Assembly (NCBI RefSeq): GCF_005845215.1
Contig: NZ_SPHO01000005.1
Span: 1-64,000 of the forward strand
Direction: 5' to 3'
DNA: 64,000 nt
Origin: Clostridium sp. 1001271st1 H5
GTDB lineage: Bacteria; Bacillota; Clostridia; Lachnospirales; Lachnospiraceae
This document shows positions 53,452-62,083 of this stretch, piece after piece. Made by a program: the position numbers and the translations under genes. The notes below the pieces were generated by a model. The model was not told where the DNA came from and did no database searches. It saw only the letters and a list, made by a program, of their open reading frames with translations. Each line of letters starts with the position of its first letter. Position 1 is the first letter of the stretch.

Positions 53452-53789
53452 CATATTGCGGTTTAAAATGCGACGAATGTCCTATTTATACTGCCTCTGT
53501 CAGCAAAAATACAGCAGAACAAATCAGACTGGCAAAAGCGTATTCGACGGATGATTATCAATTTTCAAAAGAAGATATGGTTTGTTTCGGCTGTCATACT
53601 GAGTTTACATCTAAAAAAATGTGCGGGGACTGCGAAATAAGAAAATGCGGTGTTGAGAAAGCCTGTAAAAATTGTGCGGAGTGTACGGAGTTTCCCTGTT
53701 CGTTACTTGAAGAACAGCTGGGGGACAGTTCCGATGGTCTGAACCGATTAAAGCAGCTTGCCGCAGCAGTCAGACAGGCAGAGGGATGA
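53442..53789 (+). CDS. DUF3795 domain-containing protein
   Basis: This 115-residue cysteine-rich protein of the DUF3795 family opens Y-C-G-L-K-C-D-E-C-P-I-Y and has V-C-F-G-C-H-T, C-G-D-C-E-I-R-K-C and C-K-N-C-A-E-C-T-E-F-P-C. The cysteine pairs should bind zinc or an iron-sulfur centre. It lies between the ABM-like gene and a WYL regulator, which suggests one small operon under that regulator (inference). Confidence 0.88.
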   Translation: MELAYCGLKCDECPIYTASVSKNTAEQIRLAKAYSTDDYQFSKEDMVCFGCHTEFTSKKMCGDCEIRKCGVEKACKNCAECTEFPCSLLEEQLGDSSDGLNRLKQLAAAVRQAEG

Positions 53790-53790
53790 T

Positions 53791-54699
53791 ATGCAGATAG
53801 ACAGACTGATACAAATTGTATTTTTGCTGTTAAGCCGTGACAACCTGACAGCGAAACAGCTGGCAGAGGAACTCGGTGCCTCCACACGCACGATCTATAG
53901 GGACATCAATATACTTTCGGCTGCGGGCATCCCAATCACATCACAAAAAGGATATGGAGGAGGGCTGTCCCTGCTGCAAGGTTTTTCATTGGACAAATCC
54001 TACTTCACCCAGGCGGAGCAAAGTAATATGATTCAGGCGTTACAGATCCTGAAATCATCCAATTACCCGGATGCGGATAAAACCCTGAACAAGGTAGCCG
54101 GGTTGTTCAGCCACAACATGCAGTCGGAATGGTTAGAGATTGATTTCTCCTATTGGGGCAGCCCTGAAAAGGAACGGGTCAATATCACAGCGTTAGAGCG
54201 TGCAATCATCAATAAGTATGTGATTACATTCACTTATTTTAATACAGAGTTGACGGTAACCGCTCAGACGGTTGAGCCGCTGAAACTGGTTTTTAAATCA
54301 CATGCCTGGTATCTTGTTGCCTGGTCTCTTCATAAAGATGACATTCGTACTTATAAAATGTCCCGTATCAGAGAACTTCAGGTTACAAACCAGTTGTTTG
54401 AACGCGAACTGCCGCAGGATTTTTCCCTTACGCCTGCGTACAAAGAAGAATACAATATACCGTTATTCAAATTACACTTTTTTGAAAAAATTGCGTATAA
54501 AGTCTACGATGAATTTCAGGAGAAGTACATTAAAAAACTGGATGACGGCACCCTGGAAGTATCGTTCCGCTACCAGCTCAATGAGTGGACATTCCTTTAT
54601 CTGCTTTCCTTTGGTGAATATGTGGAAATAATAGAGCCTGCCCAGGCAAGGGAGATTTTAAAAGGAAAGGCCCAAAAGATACTTTCTATGTACCAATAA
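53791..54699 (+). CDS. YafY/WYL-family transcriptional regulator
   Basis: This 302-residue regulator has an N-terminal helix-turn-helix (L-T-A-K-Q-L-A-E-E-L-G-A-S-T-R-T-I-Y-R-D-I) and a WYL-type ligand domain at about 130-225 (V-E-P-L-K-L-V-F-K-S-H-A-W-Y-L-V-A-W). The domain variant has W-Y-L as expected, followed by a C-terminal extension. The ATG at 53791 lies one base after the DUF3795 stop codon. Such regulators often bind nucleotides or metabolites and control adjacent small operons. Confidence 0.88.
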   Translation: MQIDRLIQIVFLLLSRDNLTAKQLAEELGASTRTIYRDINILSAAGIPITSQKGYGGGLSLLQGFSLDKSYFTQAEQSNMIQALQILKSSNYPDADKTLNKVAGLFSHNMQSEWLEIDFSYWGSPEKERVNITALERAIINKYVITFTYFNTELTVTAQTVEPLKLVFKSHAWYLVAWSLHKDDIRTYKMSRIRELQVTNQLFERELPQDFSLTPAYKEEYNIPLFKLHFFEKIAYKVYDEFQEKYIKKLDDGTLEVSFRYQLNEWTFLYLLSFGEYVEIIEPAQAREILKGKAQKILSMYQ

Positions 54700-54729
54700 A
54701 TGAAAACAAAAACCAGGGGGCAGAGGCAG

Positions 54730-55710
54730 ATGAATAAACGATATTTTGGAAGATATTGGCGGACAATTGGAATCTTTATCGTATGGCTTTTCTTGGTAGC
54801 CTATGTCTTTGGGGTGGCGAAGGAGGCTATCAATTCACTTAACATATTAATCTGCCTGATTGTTCTCATTGGCATGGAGTATGTATTGGGCTATGGACAG
54901 GATAAAAGAGTGATAAGAAGCAGCCAGAGAAAAATGGAGATTGAACGGCAGTGGCGGGAATCCATAGGGGAGGCGGCATGGAACGAATACCAGATTAAAA
55001 ATGAGAGAATTGCCGTATACAGGAAAAAATTGATATGGAAAGCAGTTTTCCTGGATTTGGTCATGGGAGCCGCCTATATAGCAGGGATGGGGCTTGCCTA
55101 TGGAAAAGACCCCAAATGGCTCAAAGACGCGATTCCGGCGCTTCTTTGGTTTCTCATGTTTTTCCTTGTCTTATCTGCCTGGATCATCAGTTTTCCCAAA
55201 AGAATGCGGGAGGGAAAGATATTCATATGGGAAGTGTTTTTTGTAGCTCCTTTCATGGTTTTTCCGTTTTTTCCGCTGATTTCAGATCGGACGGCGTGCG
55301 GTTTTACTGCTTTTACTGGTGGAACGATATTTTCTCTCTTAGGCATCGGGTATATGTGGCAGACACGTAAAAAAGAGAAGGTATGTACGGTAATGACTAC
55401 CGCGAAGGTGATTGATAATAGAAAGAGTCCCGTGCATCTTAAACGGCCTGGTGACATTCCTACATACACTTATCAGCCGGTTTTGGAGTATTGGACAGGA
55501 GGGGACCAGAAACAGGTGGTCTGCGGCAATGGTGAACCGCGTCCCTATCCCTTGGATGAAGTGTATACGATTTATTATAATCCTGAGAAACCGGAGGAAT
55601 TTCGGTTTGCGGACCATAGGAGCGCTGCAGAACGGTTGATAGGCCCTGTTTTCCTGGGGATAGGAATTGTTTTGCTGGCAGGCGCCGTGGGAATCTGGAT
55701 GTTGACTTAA
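54730..55710 (+). CDS. DUF3592-like membrane protein
   Basis: This 326-residue protein has about six membrane segments (near 13-30, 36-52, 110-132, 140-160, 170-190 and 195-215). An external domain (about 225-300) of DUF3592 type (Y-T-Y-Q-P-V-L-E-Y, V-Y-T-I-Y-Y-N-P-E-K-P-E-E-F) follows, with a last membrane segment near the end. The start at 54730 follows GGGGGCAGAGG. DUF3592 proteins are of unknown function and are frequent in immunity-rich islands. Confidence 0.75.
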   Translation: MNKRYFGRYWRTIGIFIVWLFLVAYVFGVAKEAINSLNILICLIVLIGMEYVLGYGQDKRVIRSSQRKMEIERQWRESIGEAAWNEYQIKNERIAVYRKKLIWKAVFLDLVMGAAYIAGMGLAYGKDPKWLKDAIPALLWFLMFFLVLSAWIISFPKRMREGKIFIWEVFFVAPFMVFPFFPLISDRTACGFTAFTGGTIFSLLGIGYMWQTRKKEKVCTVMTTAKVIDNRKSPVHLKRPGDIPTYTYQPVLEYWTGGDQKQVVCGNGEPRPYPLDEVYTIYYNPEKPEEFRFADHRSAAERLIGPVFLGIGIVLLAGAVGIWMLT

Positions 55711-55753
55711 AAAAGAATATTCGGATTATCATTTTTGAAAGAAGGAGACAGAA

Positions 55754-56521
55754 TTGAAGAAAATCAAAACTAGATTAATAATGATTGTCGTTGCAGGCAG
55801 CCTGGTGTGCCTAAATGGTTGCAGGAACAAAGAAGTACCAGCAGAGGTTGCTGTAGAAAGTATTACTTCTACAGAAAATATTGCTCCCGTAGAAAGTATT
55901 ACTTCTACAGAAGGTATTACTCCTACAGGTAAAACGGCGGAGGAGGAGACACTTACAGCCCCCATCCCGTCCGAGGAAGCGGCAGACACCGTCAGTTCCG
56001 AGACGGAGAGCGCCGCGCAGGAAAAATCGGAGCTTCCGGCCGCATTTCCCTTGGACTTTAGGTTTAGCAGCGGGGCAGGCGCATGGTATACCGTCATCAC
56101 ACTGAATCAGGATGGCTCATTTAACGGTGAATATTGTGATTCTGATATGGGGGACAGTGGGGAGGCGTATCCTCATGGAAAGGAATATATCTGCAATTTT
56201 AGCGGACGGTTCGATCCCGTCGTGCAGATAGACGAAAATACATACTCTATGACGCTCTCTGAAATCACAACCGAAAAAGAATCCGGAGAGGAATGGATTG
56301 AAGACGGCATTCTTCACATAGCGTCCAATCCGTATGGTCTTGAGGAGGGAACGGAATACCGTTTGTATCTGCCGGAGACGGGGAAGGAGGGGCTTCCGGA
56401 GGACTTCCTCAGCTGGTATCCGGGCTGGAATTTTGCGGATGCAGACGGAAATCTTCCTGACACATTATCTTGTTTTGGGATTTACAATGTAAAAATGGGA
56501 TATGGCTTTTTTGCATATTAA
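55754..56521 (+). CDS. Lipoprotein of unknown function with short tandem repeats
   Basis: This protein has 255 residues. The signal peptide ends in a lipobox (V-C-L-N-G-C-R) with the acylated cysteine near residue 23. A linker rich in Glu, Thr and Ser contains two 12-residue units, V-E-S-I-T-S-T-E-N-I-A-P and V-E-S-I-T-S-T-E-G-I-T-P, encoded by a 24-bp exact repeat. The C-terminal domain is beta-rich. The start is TTG with GAAGGAG upstream. No family is recognised. Confidence 0.7.
   Translation: MKKIKTRLIMIVVAGSLVCLNGCRNKEVPAEVAVESITSTENIAPVESITSTEGITPTGKTAEEETLTAPIPSEEAADTVSSETESAAQEKSELPAAFPLDFRFSSGAGAWYTVITLNQDGSFNGEYCDSDMGDSGEAYPHGKEYICNFSGRFDPVVQIDENTYSMTLSEITTEKESGEEWIEDGILHIASNPYGLEEGTEYRLYLPETGKEGLPEDFLSWYPGWNFADADGNLPDTLSCFGIYNVKMGYGFFAY
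55853..55912 (+). repeat. Two exact 24-bp repeats inside the lipoprotein gene
   Basis: Bases 55853-55876 and 55889-55912 are identical, 36 bases (12 codons) apart, with a weaker third unit after. The spacing keeps the frame, so copy number can change linker length. Confidence 0.85.
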
Positions 56522-56589
56522 GTTTTCGTAACATTGGTATGATAAAACAAACTTATTAAAAAAGGTATAACAGAAGGAGAAACTGGTAA

Positions 56590-57342
56590 ATGGAAGCTCA
56601 GAACAGAGAACTGTATTTAAAACATATGAATGAAGAATATAGGGAAAAGCATTATCCGGAACGATCCGTGTTCGCGGCCCATAAGAAGACACAGAAAGGA
56701 GCGAATGCGTTCCTGAGCCTGTTTCTTATAGGACTTTTTTTGGCAGGCAGTCTGGTCGGTTTTGTCTGGTCCATCAACATGACACAGGAAATCATCAGGG
56801 ATGCAGAGGAAGATATGCTGGGGTTTGGTATTGGGATTTCTGTCTTTTTCCTTTTGCTGGCCATTGGATTTGGAGCGCTTATCCATGTCATAGTAAAAGG
56901 CATGAGAAAAAGCGCAGACGACTGGATCCGCATCGTTGCCAAAGCCGGGGGCTTAAGCGAGCAGGAGGTAAGGGAATTCGACAGACAGGCGATGGAGCCG
57001 GACAGCCTGATTTTAATTCACCTTGGAAAGCTGAAATCCTTTGCGGCCGGACAGAAGGATGGAATCCTGACCAGGGATTATATCTGCCTTTACAACAATA
57101 ATATGCCCCGTGTGCTGAAACTTGACCGGCTTACAGAGGCGCACTTAAAGGATAACACATATTATATTAAAGTTGGAAAAACACACAAAAAGGCCCATTA
57201 TCTGACAATCAATCTGATGAGCAAAGACAATAAGACTGCATGGGCAGAGACGTCGCAGGAATCGGCCAGGGCGCTTCAGGAAGAGTTGGCGAACCGATGC
57301 CCTGGAATCGATACCGCCGATGGTGCCGTACTGGCGGAATGA
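56590..57342 (+). CDS. Unknown membrane protein with C-terminal soluble domain
   Basis: This protein of 250 residues has a charged N-terminus, two membrane segments (about 42-62 and 80-104) and a cytoplasmic-looking domain with short strands (I-L-T-R-D-Y-I-C-L-Y-N-N-N and Y-Y-I-K-V-G-K-T-H-K-K-A-H-Y-L). AGAAGGAG precedes the ATG. No named family is confirmed. It resembles other Lachnospiraceae immunity-island proteins in layout. Confidence 0.62.
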   Translation: MEAQNRELYLKHMNEEYREKHYPERSVFAAHKKTQKGANAFLSLFLIGLFLAGSLVGFVWSINMTQEIIRDAEEDMLGFGIGISVFFLLLAIGFGALIHVIVKGMRKSADDWIRIVAKAGGLSEQEVREFDRQAMEPDSLILIHLGKLKSFAAGQKDGILTRDYICLYNNNMPRVLKLDRLTEAHLKDNTYYIKVGKTHKKAHYLTINLMSKDNKTAWAETSQESARALQEELANRCPGIDTADGAVLAE

Positions 57343-57360
57343 GAGCGCGGGGATAATCAT

Positions 57361-57708
57361 ATGAGAGAGGAAAATCTGGACAGGAGAACGGGGGAAAATG
57401 AATTGAGTATGGAAAAATTGATGTACATGGTGATAATCGAGAAGGGAAAGTCTTACGATGAGATGACAATGGAGATAATTTCCAAACATGTTGAGAACAT
57501 AAAAAGGCTGGACGATCAGGGGAAACTGGAAATCTGTGGCGTGTTTAAAGATTATCCGGGAATGGCAGGTATGTATATCTTAAAGACAGAAAGCCGTGAG
57601 GAAGCAGAAGAACTTTGTAAAATGGAGCCCCTGGTTACAAGCGGATACGCAACCTATCGATTAGTTACCCTGCAGATTGCGAATCAGGAAAATAACTATT
57701 TGTTATAA
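57361..57708 (+). CDS. YciI family protein
   Basis: This protein of 115 residues, or 99 from the alternative ATG at 57409, has a core matching YciI-like ferredoxin folds (M-Y-M-V-I-I-E-K-G-K-S-Y-D-E-M and M-A-G-M-Y-I-L-K-T-E-S-R-E-E-A-E-E). YciI proteins have a putative active-site histidine, and H at residue 42 (K-H-V-E-N-I) could be it. The role is unknown. It stands alone. Confidence 0.72.
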   Translation: MREENLDRRTGENELSMEKLMYMVIIEKGKSYDEMTMEIISKHVENIKRLDDQGKLEICGVFKDYPGMAGMYILKTESREEAEELCKMEPLVTSGYATYRLVTLQIANQENNYLL

Positions 57709-57825
57709 TCATGGCAGTGGTGGCGGAGTACTGAATATAGAAGCAAATACAGCCTGGGTGAAAAAAACTGTTTTACAGGGAATGAGCAGATTTCCAGGGC
57801 AGAGGATGAGGGGAGACTAAATTGT

Positions 57826-58473
57826 ATGAGAGCGAGAGATAATGCACAGAACGGAGCAAAAAAGGGAGATAGAACTTCCAGAGAAAAATTGATCACAGCT
57901 ATCGTGGCGCTGTTGGTCATTATAGGGGTAGGCACATATTCCAAGCTTCCCGTTTCAACAGGAGAGCCTTTTAAGATAGCAGCGGGGAATGCAGTTTTAG
58001 ACCCACGAACCAGCCATGGCAAGGACTTTTTTGATAATGGGTTTGAGGTGAAGGAATTTAAGCCGATGGATCAGGGCGATGTCCTGGAACCGGACGACAA
58101 GATTGGAACGAAACAGGCAGTTGTTTCCTGCACGCTCAGTTTAGACGGCGTAAAGATGGGAACGGCAGTTTTCAGCCGGACATCGGATTATGGAACCGCT
58201 GCCGGGAAATGTTCAGTAAAAAGCATAACCATACATGCAAATAATGAAAACAAGGACATGGTTTATGTAGAAGGGATTGAGGAAGACGCGGTGCGGCTCT
58301 CCGAACTGACGATGGAACGCCTGACGGCTGCACTGGGCCAATATACAGATGCCACAGAGGGTCTGGGCAGCAATGATGTCATGGATTATACATGGAAGAG
58401 GAAGCATTATTCGTTGACCGTATCTTTTAATGCAGATGATACATTGGACGGAATGAAGGTTGCGTATAAGTAA
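57826..58473 (+). CDS. Membrane-anchored exported protein of unknown function
   Basis: This 215-residue protein has one N-terminal membrane segment (L-I-T-A-I-V-A-L-L-V-I-I-G-V-G, about 23-40) and an external domain with many strands (V-V-S-C-T-L-S-L-D-G-V-K-M-G and C-S-V-K-S-I-T-I-H-A). GGGGAGA precedes the ATG. No family is recognised; a lipoprotein-like lysozyme inhibitor or envelope protein are loose possibilities. Confidence 0.58.
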   Translation: MRARDNAQNGAKKGDRTSREKLITAIVALLVIIGVGTYSKLPVSTGEPFKIAAGNAVLDPRTSHGKDFFDNGFEVKEFKPMDQGDVLEPDDKIGTKQAVVSCTLSLDGVKMGTAVFSRTSDYGTAAGKCSVKSITIHANNENKDMVYVEGIEEDAVRLSELTMERLTAALGQYTDATEGLGSNDVMDYTWKRKHYSLTVSFNADDTLDGMKVAYK

Positions 58474-58725
58474 GCAGACAGTGGGGAGTTTTGTAATGAA
58501 AAGAATTGTGTGCTGCTTTTCTCAGTATTTTTCAGAAAGCTTTTCTACGGTTATATAATAGATGTTTTATAACAATCATTAATTGATAGTCTCACCTGTT
58601 ATGAAATGATATCGTTAGGGTAATGAGCTGGAGCCCTGGGGGCGGCCGTCTACTGTATAATAAAGATGTATATTATACATAAAACAGCAGGAGCAAAATG
58701 CTTCTGCTAAGGGGGAGAAATCAAA
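58474..58725 (+). promoter_or_regulatory. 252-base spacer with possible promoter
   Basis: No gene. TATAATA near 58655 (in CTGTATAATAAAG) is a good -10, and GTATATTATAC at about 58668-58678 is a short palindrome that might bind a regulator. GGGGGAG precedes the lipoprotein gene. Confidence 0.4.
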
Positions 58726-59064
58726 ATGAAACATAACAGATTAAAAAAGGCGGTATCCCTTGCGGCGGCGCTGACACTGTGCGCGGGGCTGCTTGCCGGC
58801 TGCCAGAGCAAGGGGCCGGAGGAGACCGCCACCGAATTCTTGACTGCCATGCAGTCTGAGGATTTTGCCAAGGCCAGCACCTATCTTGCGGAGAACAACC
58901 ATCTCACCCGCGTGTTCACTGCTGTGGGTGGAGAGAGTGTCCCAGAGTTGGACGAGGTCTACCGCGCGTATGCTGAACGAATGGACGAGATGTCTTTTGA
59001 GATCTTGGGGGCTTCCGAAGCAGACTCCAACGTACTGAACGTCAGGGTTCAAAATCTGGACTAG
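58726..59064 (+). CDS. Lipoprotein, N-terminal part ending at an in-frame TAG
   Basis: This frame of 112 residues has a signal peptide and lipobox L-L-A-G-C-Q (acylated Cys near residue 26). A domain follows that resembles DUF4878/NTF2-like fold proteins (E-T-A-T-E-F-L-T-A-M-Q-S-E-D-F-A-K-A). It stops at TAG (59062-59064). The next frame (59086-59682) is in the same phase with no other stop between, so one protein of about 318 residues was split by a nonsense change. Confidence 0.7.
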   Translation: MKHNRLKKAVSLAAALTLCAGLLAGCQSKGPEETATEFLTAMQSEDFAKASTYLAENNHLTRVFTAVGGESVPELDEVYRAYAERMDEMSFEILGASEADSNVLNVRVQNLD

Positions 59065-59085
59065 GATGCCGCCATCCAGGAAGCC

Positions 59086-59682
59086 ATGAACGCTGCCATT
59101 CAGTCTCAGGTCGCCGGTGATAGCGACACCTTTTCCAACTACGCCGGGTGGCTGGGCCAGGGCGTCCAGCAGGCAGTCATGGGTGACGCTGGGGAACGTG
59201 AACTGACTATGGGACAGAAAGATGGGATCGACGGGATTGAAAACATGAGGTTTATGAACCTGCTGACCGGCGGCTTTTATGACTACACCGACCTCACCAT
59301 GTCCACCTGTACCCTCTCTGCTGAGGAGCAGGAGAGTGTATATTATATCGCGGCCCGCGGCGACATCGTGATTGGCTGCCTCATGATCGATTCCCTGTCC
59401 TTCGATACCTCTGCACTTTCCGAGGAGCAGCTCGCCCTGTTGATGGCGGAGACTGAGAAGAAGATGCGGGCAAAGGGCATCTATGACAGGCTCGAGGTCG
59501 GGGACGGTAAACTTACGACTTACACCGGCATCGATTTAAACCAGGCCGAATCGGTGGACTTACTGGAGCTGGGCCTTATCGATGGCAGCCGTGGCTACAG
59601 AGAGTACCCCAGTCTGAGAAAAACCCTCCAGAACTTTGAAGACAGCGGTATGACTGTGGAAACCGTTCCGCAATATAAATAA
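59086..59682 (+). pseudogene. Lipoprotein, C-terminal part after the TAG
   Basis: This frame continues the previous lipoprotein in the same phase for 198 residues after the nonsense codon. It has no ribosome site of its own, so it is probably not made. The content (D-L-T-M-S-T-C-T-L-S-A-E-E-Q-E and S-L-S-F-D-T-S-A-L-S-E-E-Q-L) looks like the rest of an envelope protein. The pair is GC-rich relative to its right-hand neighbours. Confidence 0.65.
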
Positions 59683-59722
59683 AAACAAGGAAGCATACGA
59701 AACTTGCGATAGGAGGTTGGTT

Positions 59723-60118
59723 ATGCTAATCGTTGTTGTTTTGCTGATGACTGCATATGAGGTTCTAATGGTTGAGGTCGTTAGATTAAATCAAGCTGGG
59801 CCTGAATGGGAAGTTCCTATTTCAATAGTAATGAAACTGGCATCACTTGAACCTATTCTAACAGTACTATTTTGTGCGAGTATTGTTTTGGTTTTTATTT
59901 TTCGCAAAAGAATGTTGGTAAATCGAACCGGGTGTGTTTTACTATTTATACAACTAACTCTATGCATAATAGGAACAATATTCCTGTGTGCCACGAATGC
60001 ATTTAAAGGCCAATTTTACAATCCCAGTTTGCTTGTTCAAAACGTATTTTATTGCGTCTATGCTGTAATAGCGATACTTTCCATTATCACATTGGTAATC
60101 ATTGTGTTACGGAAATAA
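59723..60118 (+). CDS. Small four-segment membrane protein
   Basis: This protein of about 131 residues has four predicted membrane segments (near 2-18, 36-58, 70-92 and 105-128). AGGAGG lies six bases before the ATG at 59723. No motif or family is recognised. It is followed by another small membrane protein gene. Confidence 0.6.
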   Translation: MLIVVVLLMTAYEVLMVEVVRLNQAGPEWEVPISIVMKLASLEPILTVLFCASIVLVFIFRKRMLVNRTGCVLLFIQLTLCIIGTIFLCATNAFKGQFYNPSLLVQNVFYCVYAVIAILSIITLVIIVLRK

Positions 60119-60210
60119 AAAACGCTGGCTAAGTAAGAAAATGGAAGTGATTCCTGTTAGTAATGAATAAGATTAAGCGATATAGAATTTGGAGCAGGAG
60201 GAAGATTGCC

Positions 60211-60717
60211 ATGTCGGCTAATTTAAGAAAATGGACGGGTGTTTTTTTGACGGTTGTCTGCTACTATCTCGTCCATGAGGGAGCCCATTTGATTACTGCA
60301 CTTTGTATGGGAACATTTGAGCGTGTAAAGCTCGTTTTTCCTGGTGTACAGGTGGCAGCAGATATAGATGCTATGTCGGAACTGCAAGTTGCTGCTTTTT
60401 CTATCGCTGGCGGGCTGGCTACCTTCATTGTTGGCTATATGTTGATTTTTTTAACGGGGCGCATCCTGCAGTTAAAAAGCAAAGTTGCAAAAGCAGCATT
60501 TTATTATATTACATTGGGCATGCTCCTTTGTGATCCTATCTATCTGTCGGTGTTATGTGGTTCCTTTGGCGGCGGTGATATGAATGGAATTGTCCTGTTC
60601 GGCGTACCAGAACTTGCTGCCAGAATTGTTTTTGGTGTGATTGGGGCTGTGAACTTGCGCATGTTTGTGAAGAATGTTTATCCGCTTTATAAAGCGGATT
60701 TTTCTAAGAACAGTTAA
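60211..60717 (+). CDS. Small membrane protein with HExxH metalloprotease-like motif
   Basis: This protein has about 168 residues with four to five membrane segments. H-E-G-A-H at about residues 22-26 lies inside the first membrane segment (Y-Y-L-V-H-E-G-A-H-L-I-T-A-L), as in site-2 proteases of family M50. A later N-G-I-V-L-F-G-V-P-E region lies near a membrane segment, where M50 enzymes have their third zinc ligand, but no clear D-G motif is seen. GGAGGAAG precedes the ATG. It could be a minimal intramembrane protease or a degenerate relative. Confidence 0.65.
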   Translation: MSANLRKWTGVFLTVVCYYLVHEGAHLITALCMGTFERVKLVFPGVQVAADIDAMSELQVAAFSIAGGLATFIVGYMLIFLTGRILQLKSKVAKAAFYYITLGMLLCDPIYLSVLCGSFGGGDMNGIVLFGVPELAARIVFGVIGAVNLRMFVKNVYPLYKADFSKNS

Positions 60718-60761
60718 TCAATCATTATGTGCACATTTGAATTTGTGAGGAGAAAAACTTG

Positions 60762-60971
60762 ATGAGTAAATATGATGCTTTATGGAAATATGTACAGGAT
60801 AATGGAAGCCAGACTTTCACATTGACTTTTGATGAAATTGCAAAAATAGCAGGGATAGCGATAGACCATTCCTTTTTGAAATACAAAAAGGAGCTTACGG
60901 AATATGGTTATCAAGTCGGAAAAATATCCATGAAAGAGCAAACGGTTATATTTAATAAAGTTGAGAGCTAA
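60762..60971 (+). CDS. Small helical protein, possible DNA-binding
   Basis: This 69-residue protein, L-W-K-Y-V-Q-D-N-G then F-D-E-I-A-K-I-A-G-I-A-I, resembles a compact helix-turn-helix. GAGGAG precedes the ATG at 60762. Such small proteins are common in Firmicutes accessory regions; no family name is confirmed. Confidence 0.55.
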   Translation: MSKYDALWKYVQDNGSQTFTLTFDEIAKIAGIAIDHSFLKYKKELTEYGYQVGKISMKEQTVIFNKVES

Positions 60972-61178
60972 ATTTCAGGTTGTCGAGGAGATAGTGCTTG
61001 AAAAATCCAAAAACCAAAGGTCAAAAAAGAAAACTAAATAGATTGTTAAATGATGAAGATGGATGTTATAAGTGTGAAATTTGGTTTTATGGCGAAATAT
61101 AAGTAACGGCCGCATCCAAAGTAACATCGTTGGAATTGACAAGGAACTCATATTTATACATGAAAGGGAGGCTTCAAT

Positions 61179-62003
61179 ATGTGTACAAGTTTTGCAGTAT
61201 ACCATCAGGAAAAAGCTATTTATGGTATGAATTTCGATACGAATGAAATTGATTTAAAACTAAAAATCAATACTTCTAATGAAAGGAACCTGTTTTATTT
61301 TTCAGCCTTATTAAATAACAGATACAGAGATATCGCTTATTTTAATAGTGAGGGTCTTTTTATCTGCACTCAGGCAGTAGAATATGGTCCAGGTTTTAAA
61401 TCGGGTTGTGACGAAAATGATTGGGGTGCCTTTGATATTTTTGATGAGGCACTAAAGAAAACAAGAAAATCATCTGAATTTTTTGAAATTTTTGGTAAAA
61501 GGGTAATCTCATATCCCAGAAATCCGTTATTCCCGGATTTAGGATTACATACTATGATTGCTGATAAAACTGGTGATGCGTTTATTCTGGAAGAAGGAAA
61601 TGGTATCAATACAGTAAGCCCTATTCAGAATGATTTTATTATTATGACAAATTTTCCAAATGGAAAGTTTAAGGAAGTAAATTATAATGAAGTATCTGGT
61701 GTAGGTGCCGATAGATATATTTGTGCTTATGAATATATTCAAAATAATATCCGCAGCTTTGGAATAAACGAAGCCTTTGATATTTTAAGCAAAACCAGTC
61801 AGAAAAATACGCTGTGTTCCATCGTATATGAGCCATTAAAAAATGAAATTTATATCAGCTTAAAAAAAGAATTAAGCAAAAGATGGAAAATTTCTATTAA
61901 CGAAAAAACAATACAATCATTGGATGGATTTTTAAGCAATAATAAAATTCAATTTACAAATGATGAAATACTAGTGAATGATCTTATACGCTTATATAAG
62001 TGA
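61179..62003 (+). CDS. Linear amide C-N hydrolase-like Ntn hydrolase
   Basis: This 274-residue protein begins M-C-T-S-F-A-V; removal of Met would expose Cys2 as the N-terminal nucleophile, as in choloylglycine/penicillin-V acylase-type enzymes. Y-G-M-N-F-D near residue 18 takes the place of the usual R-N-M/L-D, with the Asp kept but Arg replaced by Met, and I-M-T-N-F-P provides a later conserved Asn. The Arg change may alter the substrate. GGGAGG precedes the ATG. The gene is AT-rich. Confidence 0.78.
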   Translation: MCTSFAVYHQEKAIYGMNFDTNEIDLKLKINTSNERNLFYFSALLNNRYRDIAYFNSEGLFICTQAVEYGPGFKSGCDENDWGAFDIFDEALKKTRKSSEFFEIFGKRVISYPRNPLFPDLGLHTMIADKTGDAFILEEGNGINTVSPIQNDFIIMTNFPNGKFKEVNYNEVSGVGADRYICAYEYIQNNIRSFGINEAFDILSKTSQKNTLCSIVYEPLKNEIYISLKKELSKRWKISINEKTIQSLDGFLSNNKIQFTNDEILVNDLIRLYK

Positions 62004-62083
62004 AAAGGAGTTTATAACAAAAAATAAGCATTTCTCATAAGGAATTGTTTTTGAAAAATTGGAATATGCGGAGGAGGTATACA

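Noticed and set aside
1162..59064. Reassignment of TAG as a sense codon
   Set aside because: Two genes have an in-frame TAG, but TAG also ends normal full-length genes here, such as rlmD (17464-17466) and the LytTR regulator (21896-21898). Independent nonsense mutations explain the data better.
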